Part shown: positions 1 to 5,550 of the stretch, piece after piece
How positions within the stretch are numbered: position 1 is the stretch's first letter
How the letters are laid out: each line of letters begins with the position of its first letter
Position numbers and translations under genes: made by a program
Assembly (NCBI GenBank): GCA_016202525.1
Contig: JACQOM010000043.1
Span: 1-6,173, forward strand
Length of the DNA: 6,173 nucleotides
Direction of reading: 5' to 3'
Source of the DNA: Chloroflexota bacterium
Lineage (GTDB): Bacteria > Chloroflexota > Dehalococcoidia > Dehalococcoidales > UBA2162
Notes under the pieces: generated by a model
Told to the model about the DNA's origin: nothing
The model's database searches: none
The model's input: the letters and a program-made list of their open reading frames with translations, nothing else

Positions 1-75
1 ATAACCGACACCTCCACCCGCATAGCGGGGCTACGTACCGCCAAGATAGATGGTCTTTATTCGAGACTAATGATT
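1..75 (+). repeat. 75-bp perfect repeat, copy 1 (within SBP-A)
   Basis: Bases 1-75 are identical to 1925-1999, at the same codon positions of the paralogous gene. The first mismatch is at base 76 (Ser codon versus Gly codon). Beyond it the two genes differ at about one base in five in the stretch I counted (13 of 63, from base 121). The left limit is unknown because the window begins here. Confidence 0.95.
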
Positions 76-933
76 AGCCCTGATGACATGGAGAGTCTTA
101 AGAAGACCAACCCGCAGATGAAATTTAAACAGGTGCTTAAGTCAGACGTACAGACTCTCCAGTTTGTCGTCAATAATCCGCAGTTACCTTGGTATGACAT
201 AAGGGTGCGGCGAGCGCTGGCCACGGCCATAGACAGGGAGGCGATAGCCCGGGATTACTATGGGGGTCAGGCCATGATACACGGGGCGCCACTAACACCC
301 TCCTCTGATTTTATGCCGCTGTACACCCCGCTTGAGCAGTTTCCTCCATCGGTTAAAGAGGTTTATACTTATAATCCAGAGAAAGCCAGACAACTGCTGG
401 CTGAGGCCGGCTATCCCAAGGGCTTCAAGATAACCGTAACTACGTCAACGGAATATGATGTCGACCTGCTGTCGGTGGTTAAATTCTACTTTGCGAAAGT
501 TGGCGTTGACCTCCAAATTGATGTCAGAGAACGAGCCGTCTTTACTTCTATGGCGGCGGGTAAGTCAATTACACAGGCTGCATGGGCCAGAACCACCGGC
601 CACTCACCTTATTCCTTTGAACGCTATGCTAACCCGCAGGCTGCGGCCTCCATTGGTCAAATTAATGACCCACATAATTATGAGGTATATGACTTTATCG
701 CAGCCAACTATATGTTTAACGAAGAGAAGGTCTGGCCGGTACTGAAGGAGTTCTACATCTACTCTCTGGATAAGTCCTGGATGATACACATGCCGGCACC
801 ATACCAGTACATCCCGTGGCAACCGTGGGTGAAGGGCTACAGCGGTGAATCCGAGGTCGGTCGTAGTGAGTATATGGGGCAAACCAGGTACCTCTGGATA
901 GACCAGGACCTGAAGAAATCAATGGGATTTTAG
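1..933 (+). CDS. ABC transporter solute-binding protein, family 5 (SBP-A), C-terminal part
   Basis: This is the last 310 codons of an extracellular solute-binding protein of the peptide/nickel/opine type (SBP_bac_5, DppA/OppA-like). The frame is open from base 1, so the real start lies upstream; the ATG at 70 is an internal Met. Family signatures are visible: a VRRALATAIDREAI stretch encoded near 208-249 and YNPEKARQLLAEAGYPKGF near 370-426, both typical of the second half of the family. It aligns without any gap to residues 319-628 of the next gene, and by hand count about 84 percent of residues are identical (51 differences in 310), so the two are tandem duplicates. Several differences are aromatic or charge changes (Tyr/Trp, Phe/Trp, Gln/Glu), which could alter the ligand. 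Its N-terminus was presumably a lipoprotein signal, as in its paralogs, but that is outside the window. The substrate cannot be told from sequence. The next start follows after 37 bases with no terminator visible, so the two genes are probably co-transcribed. Confidence 0.93.
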   Translation: MTDTSTRIAGLRTAKIDGLYSRLMISPDDMESLKKTNPQMKFKQVLKSDVQTLQFVVNNPQLPWYDIRVRRALATAIDREAIARDYYGGQAMIHGAPLTPSSDFMPLYTPLEQFPPSVKEVYTYNPEKARQLLAEAGYPKGFKITVTTSTEYDVDLLSVVKFYFAKVGVDLQIDVRERAVFTSMAAGKSITQAAWARTTGHSPYSFERYANPQAAASIGQINDPHNYEVYDFIAANYMFNEEKVWPVLKEFYIYSLDKSWMIHMPAPYQYIPWQPWVKGYSGESEVGRSEYMGQTRYLWIDQDLKKSMGF

Positions 934-955
934 TCTTTTCTAATATCTGAGTATA

Positions 956-963
956 AAGGAGGG
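956..963 (+). promoter_or_regulatory. Ribosome binding site of SBP-B
   Basis: AAGGAGGG lies 7 bases before the ATG at 971. It is a strong Shine-Dalgarno sequence and fixes the start that gives a correct lipoprotein signal peptide. Confidence 0.85.
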
Positions 964-970
964 TGCTAGA

Positions 971-2857
971 ATGAAAAGGAAAGGTATCTGGTTATTATTG
1001 AGTTGCTTAGTAGTGCTATCTCTGTTGCTGGCATCCTGTGCCCCGGCGGCACCCCCTGCTCCAACCACTCCGGTCAAACCGACGACGCCGACAACACCAA
1101 CCGCACCAACAGCACCGACGGTACCGACAACACCAACCGTATCAGGGGCTGAGATGGTGAAGGTTCAGTTGACCAAAAAAGACGGCACAAAAATAGAAAA
1201 GCTGATGGAAAAGCCAAAGTACGGTGGGGTATATACCTTAATTCCGGCCAATCCACCGAGAGATTTCGACCCTGCTTATCAAGAACCATCCAGTCTAAAT
1301 ACAATGGTTCAAACGCACAATGTTTTAACAACGCTCGAGTGGTCAAGGGGGCCAAGTGGCACCGGTGAGTATAGCGGTGACTACAGTCTGCACCCGATGA
1401 CATTCAAGACGGGCATGTTAGCCGAGAGCTGGGATGTACCTGATGACACCACTATCATCTATCACATTCGTAAGGGTGTCCACTTCAGTCTTGACCCCAA
1501 GAACGAAGCCAGCCGCCTGGTCAACGGTAGAGAAATGACCGCCGAGGACGTGGCCTTCTCTATATCACGTAACTATTCCGATATCCCCAAGGCCGTACAC
1601 CGTGTCAGGAGCCTGCCAGAGGAGTGGCCAGTATCAGTAACTACGCCGGACAAATGGACGGTAGTGGTCAAGTCCAAACCGGGAAAGCTGGATGTAGTAA
1701 TAGCCAACACCTCTGCCTGGATGATCGTCATCCCACCGGAGACGGTCAAGAAATATGGAGATCTGAGTGACTGGAAGAATTCCGTAGGCACGGGAGCATT
1801 TATAATAGTCGACCATGTTCCGAATGCTTCTGTCTATTTCGTCAGGAATCCGAACTACTTTCAGAAAGACCCATTCTTTCCGGAGAACCAGCTGCCTTAT
1901 CTTGACGGTGTCAAGTACCTGTTCATAACCGACACCTCCACCCGCATAGCGGGGCTACGTACCGCCAAGATAGATGGTCTTTATTCGAGACTAATGATTG
2001 GCCATAATGACATGGAGAGTCTAAAGAAGACCAACCCGCAGATGAATTTTAAACGGGTACTAAAGTCAGATGTAGAGGCACTCCATTTCGTCGTCAACAA
2101 CCCTCAGCTACCCTGGTATGACGTTAGAGTGCGCCGAGCGCTAGCTATGGCTATAGATAGAGAGGCAATTGTCCGGGACTACTACCAGGGTGACGCCATT
2201 ATTCATGGGGCACCAGTAACACCATCCTCTGATTTCATAGCGATGTATACGCCAATTGAACAGTTCCCTTCATCGGTCAAGGAAGTTTATACTTATAACC
2301 CCGAGAAGGCTAAACAGCTTTTGGCAGAGGCTGGCTATCCCAAGGGTTTCAAAATAACCGTAACCACCTCAACGGAATGGGATGTTGACCTGCTGACTCT
2401 CGTAAAATTCTACTGGGCGAAAGTTGGCGTTGACCTCGAAATCGATATCAAAGAAAGAGGTGTCCTCACCTCCATGCAGGCGAATAAGTCAATCAAACTG
2501 GCTGCCTGGGCAAGAACTACCGGTCATTCACCTTATTCCTTTGAGCGTTATGCCAACCCGGAGGCTGCGGCCTCTATCGGTCAAATTCAAGACGCACATA
2601 ATGATGAGGTGCGTGACTTTATCAACAACAACTATGTACTTAACGAACAGAAGGTCTGGCCATTGCTTAAGGAATTCTATATGTACTCTCTGGATAAGTC
2701 CTGGATAATACACATGCCAGCGCCATATGAGTACATCCCATGGCAGCCATGGGTAAAGGGCTACAGCGGTGAATCTGTCACCGGCCGTAGTGAGTATATG
2801 GGGCAAACCAGATACCTCTGGATTGACCAGGCCCTGAAGAAATCTATGGGCTTTTAG
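971..2857 (+). CDS. ABC transporter solute-binding lipoprotein, family 5 (SBP-B)
   Basis: Complete 628-residue extracellular solute-binding lipoprotein of the SBP_bac_5 (peptide/nickel/opine) family. Residues 1-23 form a lipoprotein signal: basic KRK, a hydrophobic core, then the lipobox LASC with Cys23 as the predicted lipidated residue. Residues 24-57 are a Thr/Pro/Ala linker that would hold the domain off the membrane. The binding domain follows from about residue 84 (KYGG), with the family landmarks LAESWDV (150-156), GREMTAEDV (186-194), GTGAF (273-277), RNPNYF (292-297) and, in the second lobe, the RRALAMAIDREAI and NPEKAKQLLAEAGYP stretches. At 628 residues it is longer than typical DppA/OppA (about 530-540), partly because of the linker. 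It would capture a substrate and deliver it to an ABC permease not encoded here. It lies 37 bases after SBP-A, its tandem duplicate, and is also paralogous to the gene starting at 5551. The family is certain; whether the ligand is a peptide is not. Confidence 0.96.
   Translation: MKRKGIWLLLSCLVVLSLLLASCAPAAPPAPTTPVKPTTPTTPTAPTAPTVPTTPTVSGAEMVKVQLTKKDGTKIEKLMEKPKYGGVYTLIPANPPRDFDPAYQEPSSLNTMVQTHNVLTTLEWSRGPSGTGEYSGDYSLHPMTFKTGMLAESWDVPDDTTIIYHIRKGVHFSLDPKNEASRLVNGREMTAEDVAFSISRNYSDIPKAVHRVRSLPEEWPVSVTTPDKWTVVVKSKPGKLDVVIANTSAWMIVIPPETVKKYGDLSDWKNSVGTGAFIIVDHVPNASVYFVRNPNYFQKDPFFPENQLPYLDGVKYLFITDTSTRIAGLRTAKIDGLYSRLMIGHNDMESLKKTNPQMNFKRVLKSDVEALHFVVNNPQLPWYDVRVRRALAMAIDREAIVRDYYQGDAIIHGAPVTPSSDFIAMYTPIEQFPSSVKEVYTYNPEKAKQLLAEAGYPKGFKITVTTSTEWDVDLLTLVKFYWAKVGVDLEIDIKERGVLTSMQANKSIKLAAWARTTGHSPYSFERYANPEAAASIGQIQDAHNDEVRDFINNNYVLNEQKVWPLLKEFYMYSLDKSWIIHMPAPYEYIPWQPWVKGYSGESVTGRSEYMGQTRYLWIDQALKKSMGF
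1040..1141 (+). repeat. Thr/Pro/Ala low-complexity linker repeat in SBP-B
   Basis: These 34 codons (residues 24-57) are almost only Pro, Thr, Ala and Val, built from imperfect repeats of 6- and 9-base units such as ACACCAACC and GCACCAACA. The encoded segment is a flexible spacer between the lipid anchor and the binding domain. The equivalent linker in the gene at 5551 has the same length (both reach SGAEMVK at residue 58) but a different unit order, so the repeat pattern has drifted while the length stayed equal. Confidence 0.85.
1925..1999 (+). repeat. 75-bp perfect repeat, copy 2 (within SBP-B)
   Basis: Identical to bases 1-75, encoding residues 319-343 of SBP-B (ITDTSTRIAGL onward). No synonymous change is seen over 25 codons, in contrast with the flanking sequence of the same paralog pair. 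Confidence 0.95.
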
Positions 2858-2863
2858 ATTCCA

Positions 2864-2877
2864 AAGGCTGGAGCCTT
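2864..2877 (+). terminator. Small hairpin after SBP-B, possible weak terminator
   Basis: AAGGC (2864-2868) pairs with GCCTT (2873-2877) around a 4-base loop, beginning 7 bases after the SBP-B stop codon. The inner T-A pair would leave only a 2-base loop and is unlikely. It is followed by AGCGTTTGAT rather than a true T-run, so it may be a weak terminator or an mRNA 3'-end stabiliser. Its position just upstream of a promoter supports a transcription-unit boundary. Confidence 0.35.
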
Positions 2878-2882
2878 AGCGT

Positions 2883-2911
2883 TTGATAAGATTTTAGGAA
2901 GAGACTATAAT
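2883..2911 (+). promoter_or_regulatory. Sigma-70-type promoter for the AOR-family gene
   Basis: TTGATA (2883-2888; 5 of 6 matches to the -35 consensus) is separated by exactly 17 bases from TATAAT (2906-2911; perfect -10 consensus). Transcription would start around 2917-2919, giving a leader of about 55 bases before the ATG at 2974. This suggests that the AOR-family gene and the small gene after it are expressed separately from the upstream SBP genes. No clear operator palindrome is seen around it. It is a prediction from sequence only. Confidence 0.65.
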
Positions 2912-2961
2912 TAATGTAGAGAATGGGTTGATATACCTGTTCCCGGTTAAGGCGGCCAGGC

Positions 2962-2968
2962 AGGAGGT
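2962..2968 (+). promoter_or_regulatory. Ribosome binding site of the AOR-family gene
   Basis: AGGAGGT lies 5 bases before the ATG at 2974. This near-perfect Shine-Dalgarno sequence supports that start, as does the protein beginning with the family-typical YGWTG. Confidence 0.85.
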
Positions 2969-2973
2969 AAGTT

Positions 2974-4953
2974 ATGTGGTACGGATGGACCGGCACCCAG
3001 TTAGAGATTGACCTGTCAAAAGGAAAGGTTCAGAAAAACCCAGCCGACAGGGCAACTTATGAAACCTACCTGGGCGGGCAGGGTCTGATTACCAAACTCT
3101 TCTGGGACAGGGTGCCTCCGGAGACAGAGCCGTTCTCAGCGGACAATCTGCTAATCTTCGGCACCGGACCACTCGTCGGCACAGCGGCGCCCGGAGCTAA
3201 CCGGACTAATATGGTCACCCGGTCTCCGGCAACTAACCTCCTCACCTTTTCCACCATGGGCGGTTTCTGGGGACCGGAACTAAAATTCGCCGGCTATGAC
3301 ACAGTAATCCTCTCAGGCAAATCCGCTTCCCCGGTTTATATTTACATAAATAACGATAAGGTTGAGATTCGGGATGCCAGTCATCTCTGGGGGAAGGATG
3401 TATTCGAGACACAGGAGATGATTCGGCATGACCTGAAGAATGATAAAATCCAAGTCCTGTGTATTGGCCCGGCCGGGGAAAACAGGGTCCATTTTGCCAG
3501 TATCGAGCACGGACCAGGTTGTAGCATGAGCCGTGCCGGAGCAGGTGCTATTATGGGCGACAAAAAAGTAAAGGCCATCGCTGTCTATGGCACCAAGGAT
3601 GTTAACCTGGCACGGCCAGGCCCGTTCCTCGACCTGGTCAAGGAGTTCAATCGGCGCTGTGCGCTCAGACTGGCTCTAAGTGGCGGCAGCGATGACGATG
3701 ACGGCGGCCAGAAACAAAAGAAGAAAATCGAACTAAAAGTCGACCTGAAAGGCAAAGTGGACGATGAGGGCGAGGCCAGACACCGCGGAAAGAACCTGTA
3801 CCGCAATTTCGAACTGATGAAGTCGTGGAAGGGACGCGATGAGGCATTGAAAGAACTCTATGCCAAGAGGGGTCGCACTGAAGAGGTTAGCTGCTATAAT
3901 TGCACTAAACCTTGTCTTCATTCAATCCACCTTCCCGGTGAACATCCGGTCTTTGTAAAGTGCCGCTCCAGGCACCGCTTCACCGGCGCAGCCGATATCC
4001 ATGACTTCGAATTCAATCTCCGCTGCATAACCCTGGTGCAGAAATATGGACTTGACACCCTTTCTTCCGCTGCCCTGTGTGCTTTTGCCATCGACCTTTA
4101 CCAGAAGGGCATACTGACCAAAGAGGATACCGGCGGGCTACACCTGGAATGGAGTAACCCTGAGGTCATTCCCGCATTGCTGCACAAGATAGTCTACCGG
4201 GAGGGAATCGGTAATATTCTAGCTAACGGGGTTTACCAGGCAGCCCAGCAGATTGGCCATGGGGCTGAGAAATATGCCTACCATACCCGAAAACTGGAGC
4301 CACGGGGCAGACAAATGCACGGCTTATCGGGGGCGGTCAAGCTGATTCTTGGCGACCGGCAGGACACCTCCAACTGGGGGACCTATGGCTATGAGGGAAT
4401 GTCCTTCGAATCCGAGGAATTCAGTAAGTGGTATGCCGATTCAGTATTCTGGGAATATCCGCAGGAGTGGAAGAAAGACGTGCCTTCGGAAGTGACCAAG
4501 GTAGATTACGAACTGATGAGCAAGACCATAGCTCATGACGCTGACTCTTGTATTCTAGCCGATTGCCTAGGTTTGTGCCATCACTGGTCGGGAGGCAGAA
4601 AATACACTGAGATTATGGACTGGGACCAGGCGGCACTGGTTTCCCATGCCACCGGCCTGAACCTGAATGAAGAAGAGGCGAAAAAAGGCGCTCGGCGGGC
4701 AAAAGCCCTTATCCGGGCTTACAATGCCATCCTGGGTGAGAGAATGAAAGCCAGCGATCTGCCGGAACAATTCCTGTCACGCGACCGTGATAAACTGGAG
4801 CAGATGCTGGAAAGGACTAACAGGCTAATGGGATATGACCCCGATGGTATTCCGTTCAGAGAAACCCTGGAGGAGCTGGGGCTGGACTATGTCACCAAAG
4901 AGCTAGAGAAACACGGTATTTTACCCAAATCCAGCGCTATTCCAGTAGTATAA
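2974..4953 (+). CDS. Aldehyde:ferredoxin oxidoreductase (AOR) family tungsten/molybdopterin enzyme, divergent
   Basis: This 659-residue cytoplasmic protein belongs to the AOR family, whose members bind a tungsto- or molybdo-bispterin and one [4Fe-4S] cluster and typically oxidise aldehydes to acids with ferredoxin. The N-terminal domain is clear: YGWTG (3-7), YLGGQGL (32-38), GTGPLVGT (63-70), GGFWGPELKFAGYD (96-109) and RAGAGAIMGDKKVKAIAV (187-204). The cluster cysteines are C307, C310 and C314 (CxxCxxxC) plus C535 in the pterin-binding motif DCLGLC (530-535). The other pterin motif reads QKYGLD (356-361), with Gln where the family's DxxGLD form has Asp. Two things are odd. Residues about 236-268 are a highly charged insert, which helps explain a length above the usual 600-620. 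I also cannot find the family's PEYE and RGxxH motifs: the matching stretches read HPVFVKC (324-330) and GDRQDTSNWG (460-469). The family is secure. The reaction is open: it could be an aldehyde oxidoreductase or a different reductase, as BamB of class II benzoyl-CoA reductase is within this family. It has its own promoter and precedes a small gene by 22 bases. Confidence 0.92.
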   Translation: MWYGWTGTQLEIDLSKGKVQKNPADRATYETYLGGQGLITKLFWDRVPPETEPFSADNLLIFGTGPLVGTAAPGANRTNMVTRSPATNLLTFSTMGGFWGPELKFAGYDTVILSGKSASPVYIYINNDKVEIRDASHLWGKDVFETQEMIRHDLKNDKIQVLCIGPAGENRVHFASIEHGPGCSMSRAGAGAIMGDKKVKAIAVYGTKDVNLARPGPFLDLVKEFNRRCALRLALSGGSDDDDGGQKQKKKIELKVDLKGKVDDEGEARHRGKNLYRNFELMKSWKGRDEALKELYAKRGRTEEVSCYNCTKPCLHSIHLPGEHPVFVKCRSRHRFTGAADIHDFEFNLRCITLVQKYGLDTLSSAALCAFAIDLYQKGILTKEDTGGLHLEWSNPEVIPALLHKIVYREGIGNILANGVYQAAQQIGHGAEKYAYHTRKLEPRGRQMHGLSGAVKLILGDRQDTSNWGTYGYEGMSFESEEFSKWYADSVFWEYPQEWKKDVPSEVTKVDYELMSKTIAHDADSCILADCLGLCHHWSGGRKYTEIMDWDQAALVSHATGLNLNEEEAKKGARRAKALIRAYNAILGERMKASDLPEQFLSRDRDKLEQMLERTNRLMGYDPDGIPFRETLEELGLDYVTKELEKHGILPKSSAIPVV

Positions 4954-4961
4954 ATGCAGGC

Positions 4962-4969
4962 GAGGAGGT
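4962..4969 (+). promoter_or_regulatory. Ribosome binding site selecting a GTG start
   Basis: GAGGAGGT ends 6 bases before the GTG at 4976. A nearby ATG at 4971 is in another frame and meets a TAG after four codons, so this site decides for the GTG start of the 169-residue protein. Confidence 0.8.
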
Positions 4970-4975
4970 CATGCT

Positions 4976-5485
4976 GTGGCCATAGCCAAAAAAATTGACG
5001 CTGATTACTTTGCTCTGGAAGTAGGCGCAACCTGGATAGTATTAAATCAAATGTTTGGAAATACTGCGGCGGGATACGCCAAACTGGACAAAGTCAGATG
5101 GCTCAAGGGAGAGATTGTATTCGATGAAATCCAGAAGAAGCTGAAAATCCCGCCCGGCGACCCTGTAACCGTGGGTAAAGCCATATCAGCCTACCTGAGC
5201 AAAGTAGGCTCTAGCGACGTGCAGTTACACAAAATCTCTGATAACGAATTCCTGTACGCTATGAAACACCCGGTCATGCAACCGATACATCCCCTCCGTG
5301 GGGATAATAGGCCTGACTTTGATAAGAACCAGCTGCTACCTTTGCCCGCAGCTGCATTGTTCCGCGCCGCCCTCAAGAGGCTGTGCAACATGGAGGTGGA
5401 GGTTATTTCGGTAACGGATGAAACGAGGGCAACGAAACTAAAAGGCAAGCCGGGGTCTTTATGGCGTTTGTCACCAATCAAATGA
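4976..5485 (+). CDS. Unrecognised 169-residue protein co-operonic with the AOR-family gene
   Basis: I do not recognise this protein. It is soluble-looking, with no signal peptide and no membrane segment, and begins at GTG behind a strong ribosome binding site. It has a mixed alpha/beta look: an N-terminal helix-like part with FALEVGATWIVLNQMFG (residues 12-28), a central lysine-rich segment (KLKIPPGDPVTVGKAISAY, 55-73), a proline-rich stretch around 99-124 and a probable helix-strand-strand end (LFRAALKRL, 128-136, then VEVISV). It has a single cysteine (C137), so it does not carry a Cys-ligated iron-sulfur cluster of its own. It starts 22 bases after the AOR-family stop with no terminator between, so the two are almost certainly one transcript. 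A partner subunit, a maturation or pterin-insertion factor, or a small ligand-binding protein are all possible; none is shown by a motif. The coding call itself is secure because of start, spacing and length. Confidence 0.8.
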   Translation: MAIAKKIDADYFALEVGATWIVLNQMFGNTAAGYAKLDKVRWLKGEIVFDEIQKKLKIPPGDPVTVGKAISAYLSKVGSSDVQLHKISDNEFLYAMKHPVMQPIHPLRGDNRPDFDKNQLLPLPAAALFRAALKRLCNMEVEVISVTDETRATKLKGKPGSLWRLSPIK

Positions 5486-5491
5486 ATCCGG

Positions 5492-5511
5492 GGGCTTGGT
5501 AGTCCAAGCCC
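5492..5511 (+). terminator. Perfect 8-bp GC-rich hairpin after the AOR transcription unit
   Basis: GGGCTTGG (5492-5499) pairs perfectly with CCAAGCCC (5504-5511) around the 4-base loop TAGT, starting 7 bases after the TGA at 5483-5485. There is no T-run after it (TGCAGAAAC follows), so it is not a classic intrinsic terminator. It may be a terminator of the U-poor kind, a 3'-end stabiliser, or an attenuating element in the leader of the SBP gene at 5551. Confidence 0.5.
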
Positions 5512-5532
5512 TGCAGAAACAAAGTCTCGGTT

Positions 5533-5538
5533 AGGGAG
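5533..5538 (+). promoter_or_regulatory. Weak, distant ribosome binding site of SBP-C
   Basis: AGGGAG stands 12 bases before the ATG at 5551, a longer gap and a weaker match than for the other genes here. The ATG is nevertheless well supported because it gives a signal peptide aligning gap-free with that of SBP-B, with Cys23 in both. Expression of this gene may be lower, or depend on the upstream hairpin. Confidence 0.45.
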
Positions 5539-5550
5539 AAACTAAGAAAA

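Noticed and set aside
70..933. ATG at 70 as the true start of the first gene
   Set aside because: The frame is open upstream to base 1 and encodes residues matching the paralog's 319-341, so the Met is internal.
1040..1141. The 6-9 base repeats as a CRISPR array or mobile-element repeat
   Set aside because: They are imperfect, contiguous, without spacers, and in frame as a Thr/Pro/Ala protein linker.
3679..3777. A frameshift or sequencing error in the AOR-family gene at the charged segment
   Set aside because: Family motifs continue in the same frame on both sides and the segment keeps coding-like codons, so an insert is the simpler reading.
3585..3806. Minus-strand frames opposite the AOR charged insert, rich in Ser and Phe
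   Set aside because: Shadow of the Asp/Lys-rich insert; lies wholly within a gene with clear family motifs on the plus strand.
4971..4985. ATG at 4971 as start of the small gene
   Set aside because: It is out of frame and reaches a TAG after four codons; the GTG at 4976 fits the ribosome binding site.
5289..5303. CCCC/GGGG hairpin (CCCCTCCGTGGGG) as a regulatory element
   Set aside because: It is a short stem inside the coding frame of the 169-residue protein, with no T-run or other context.
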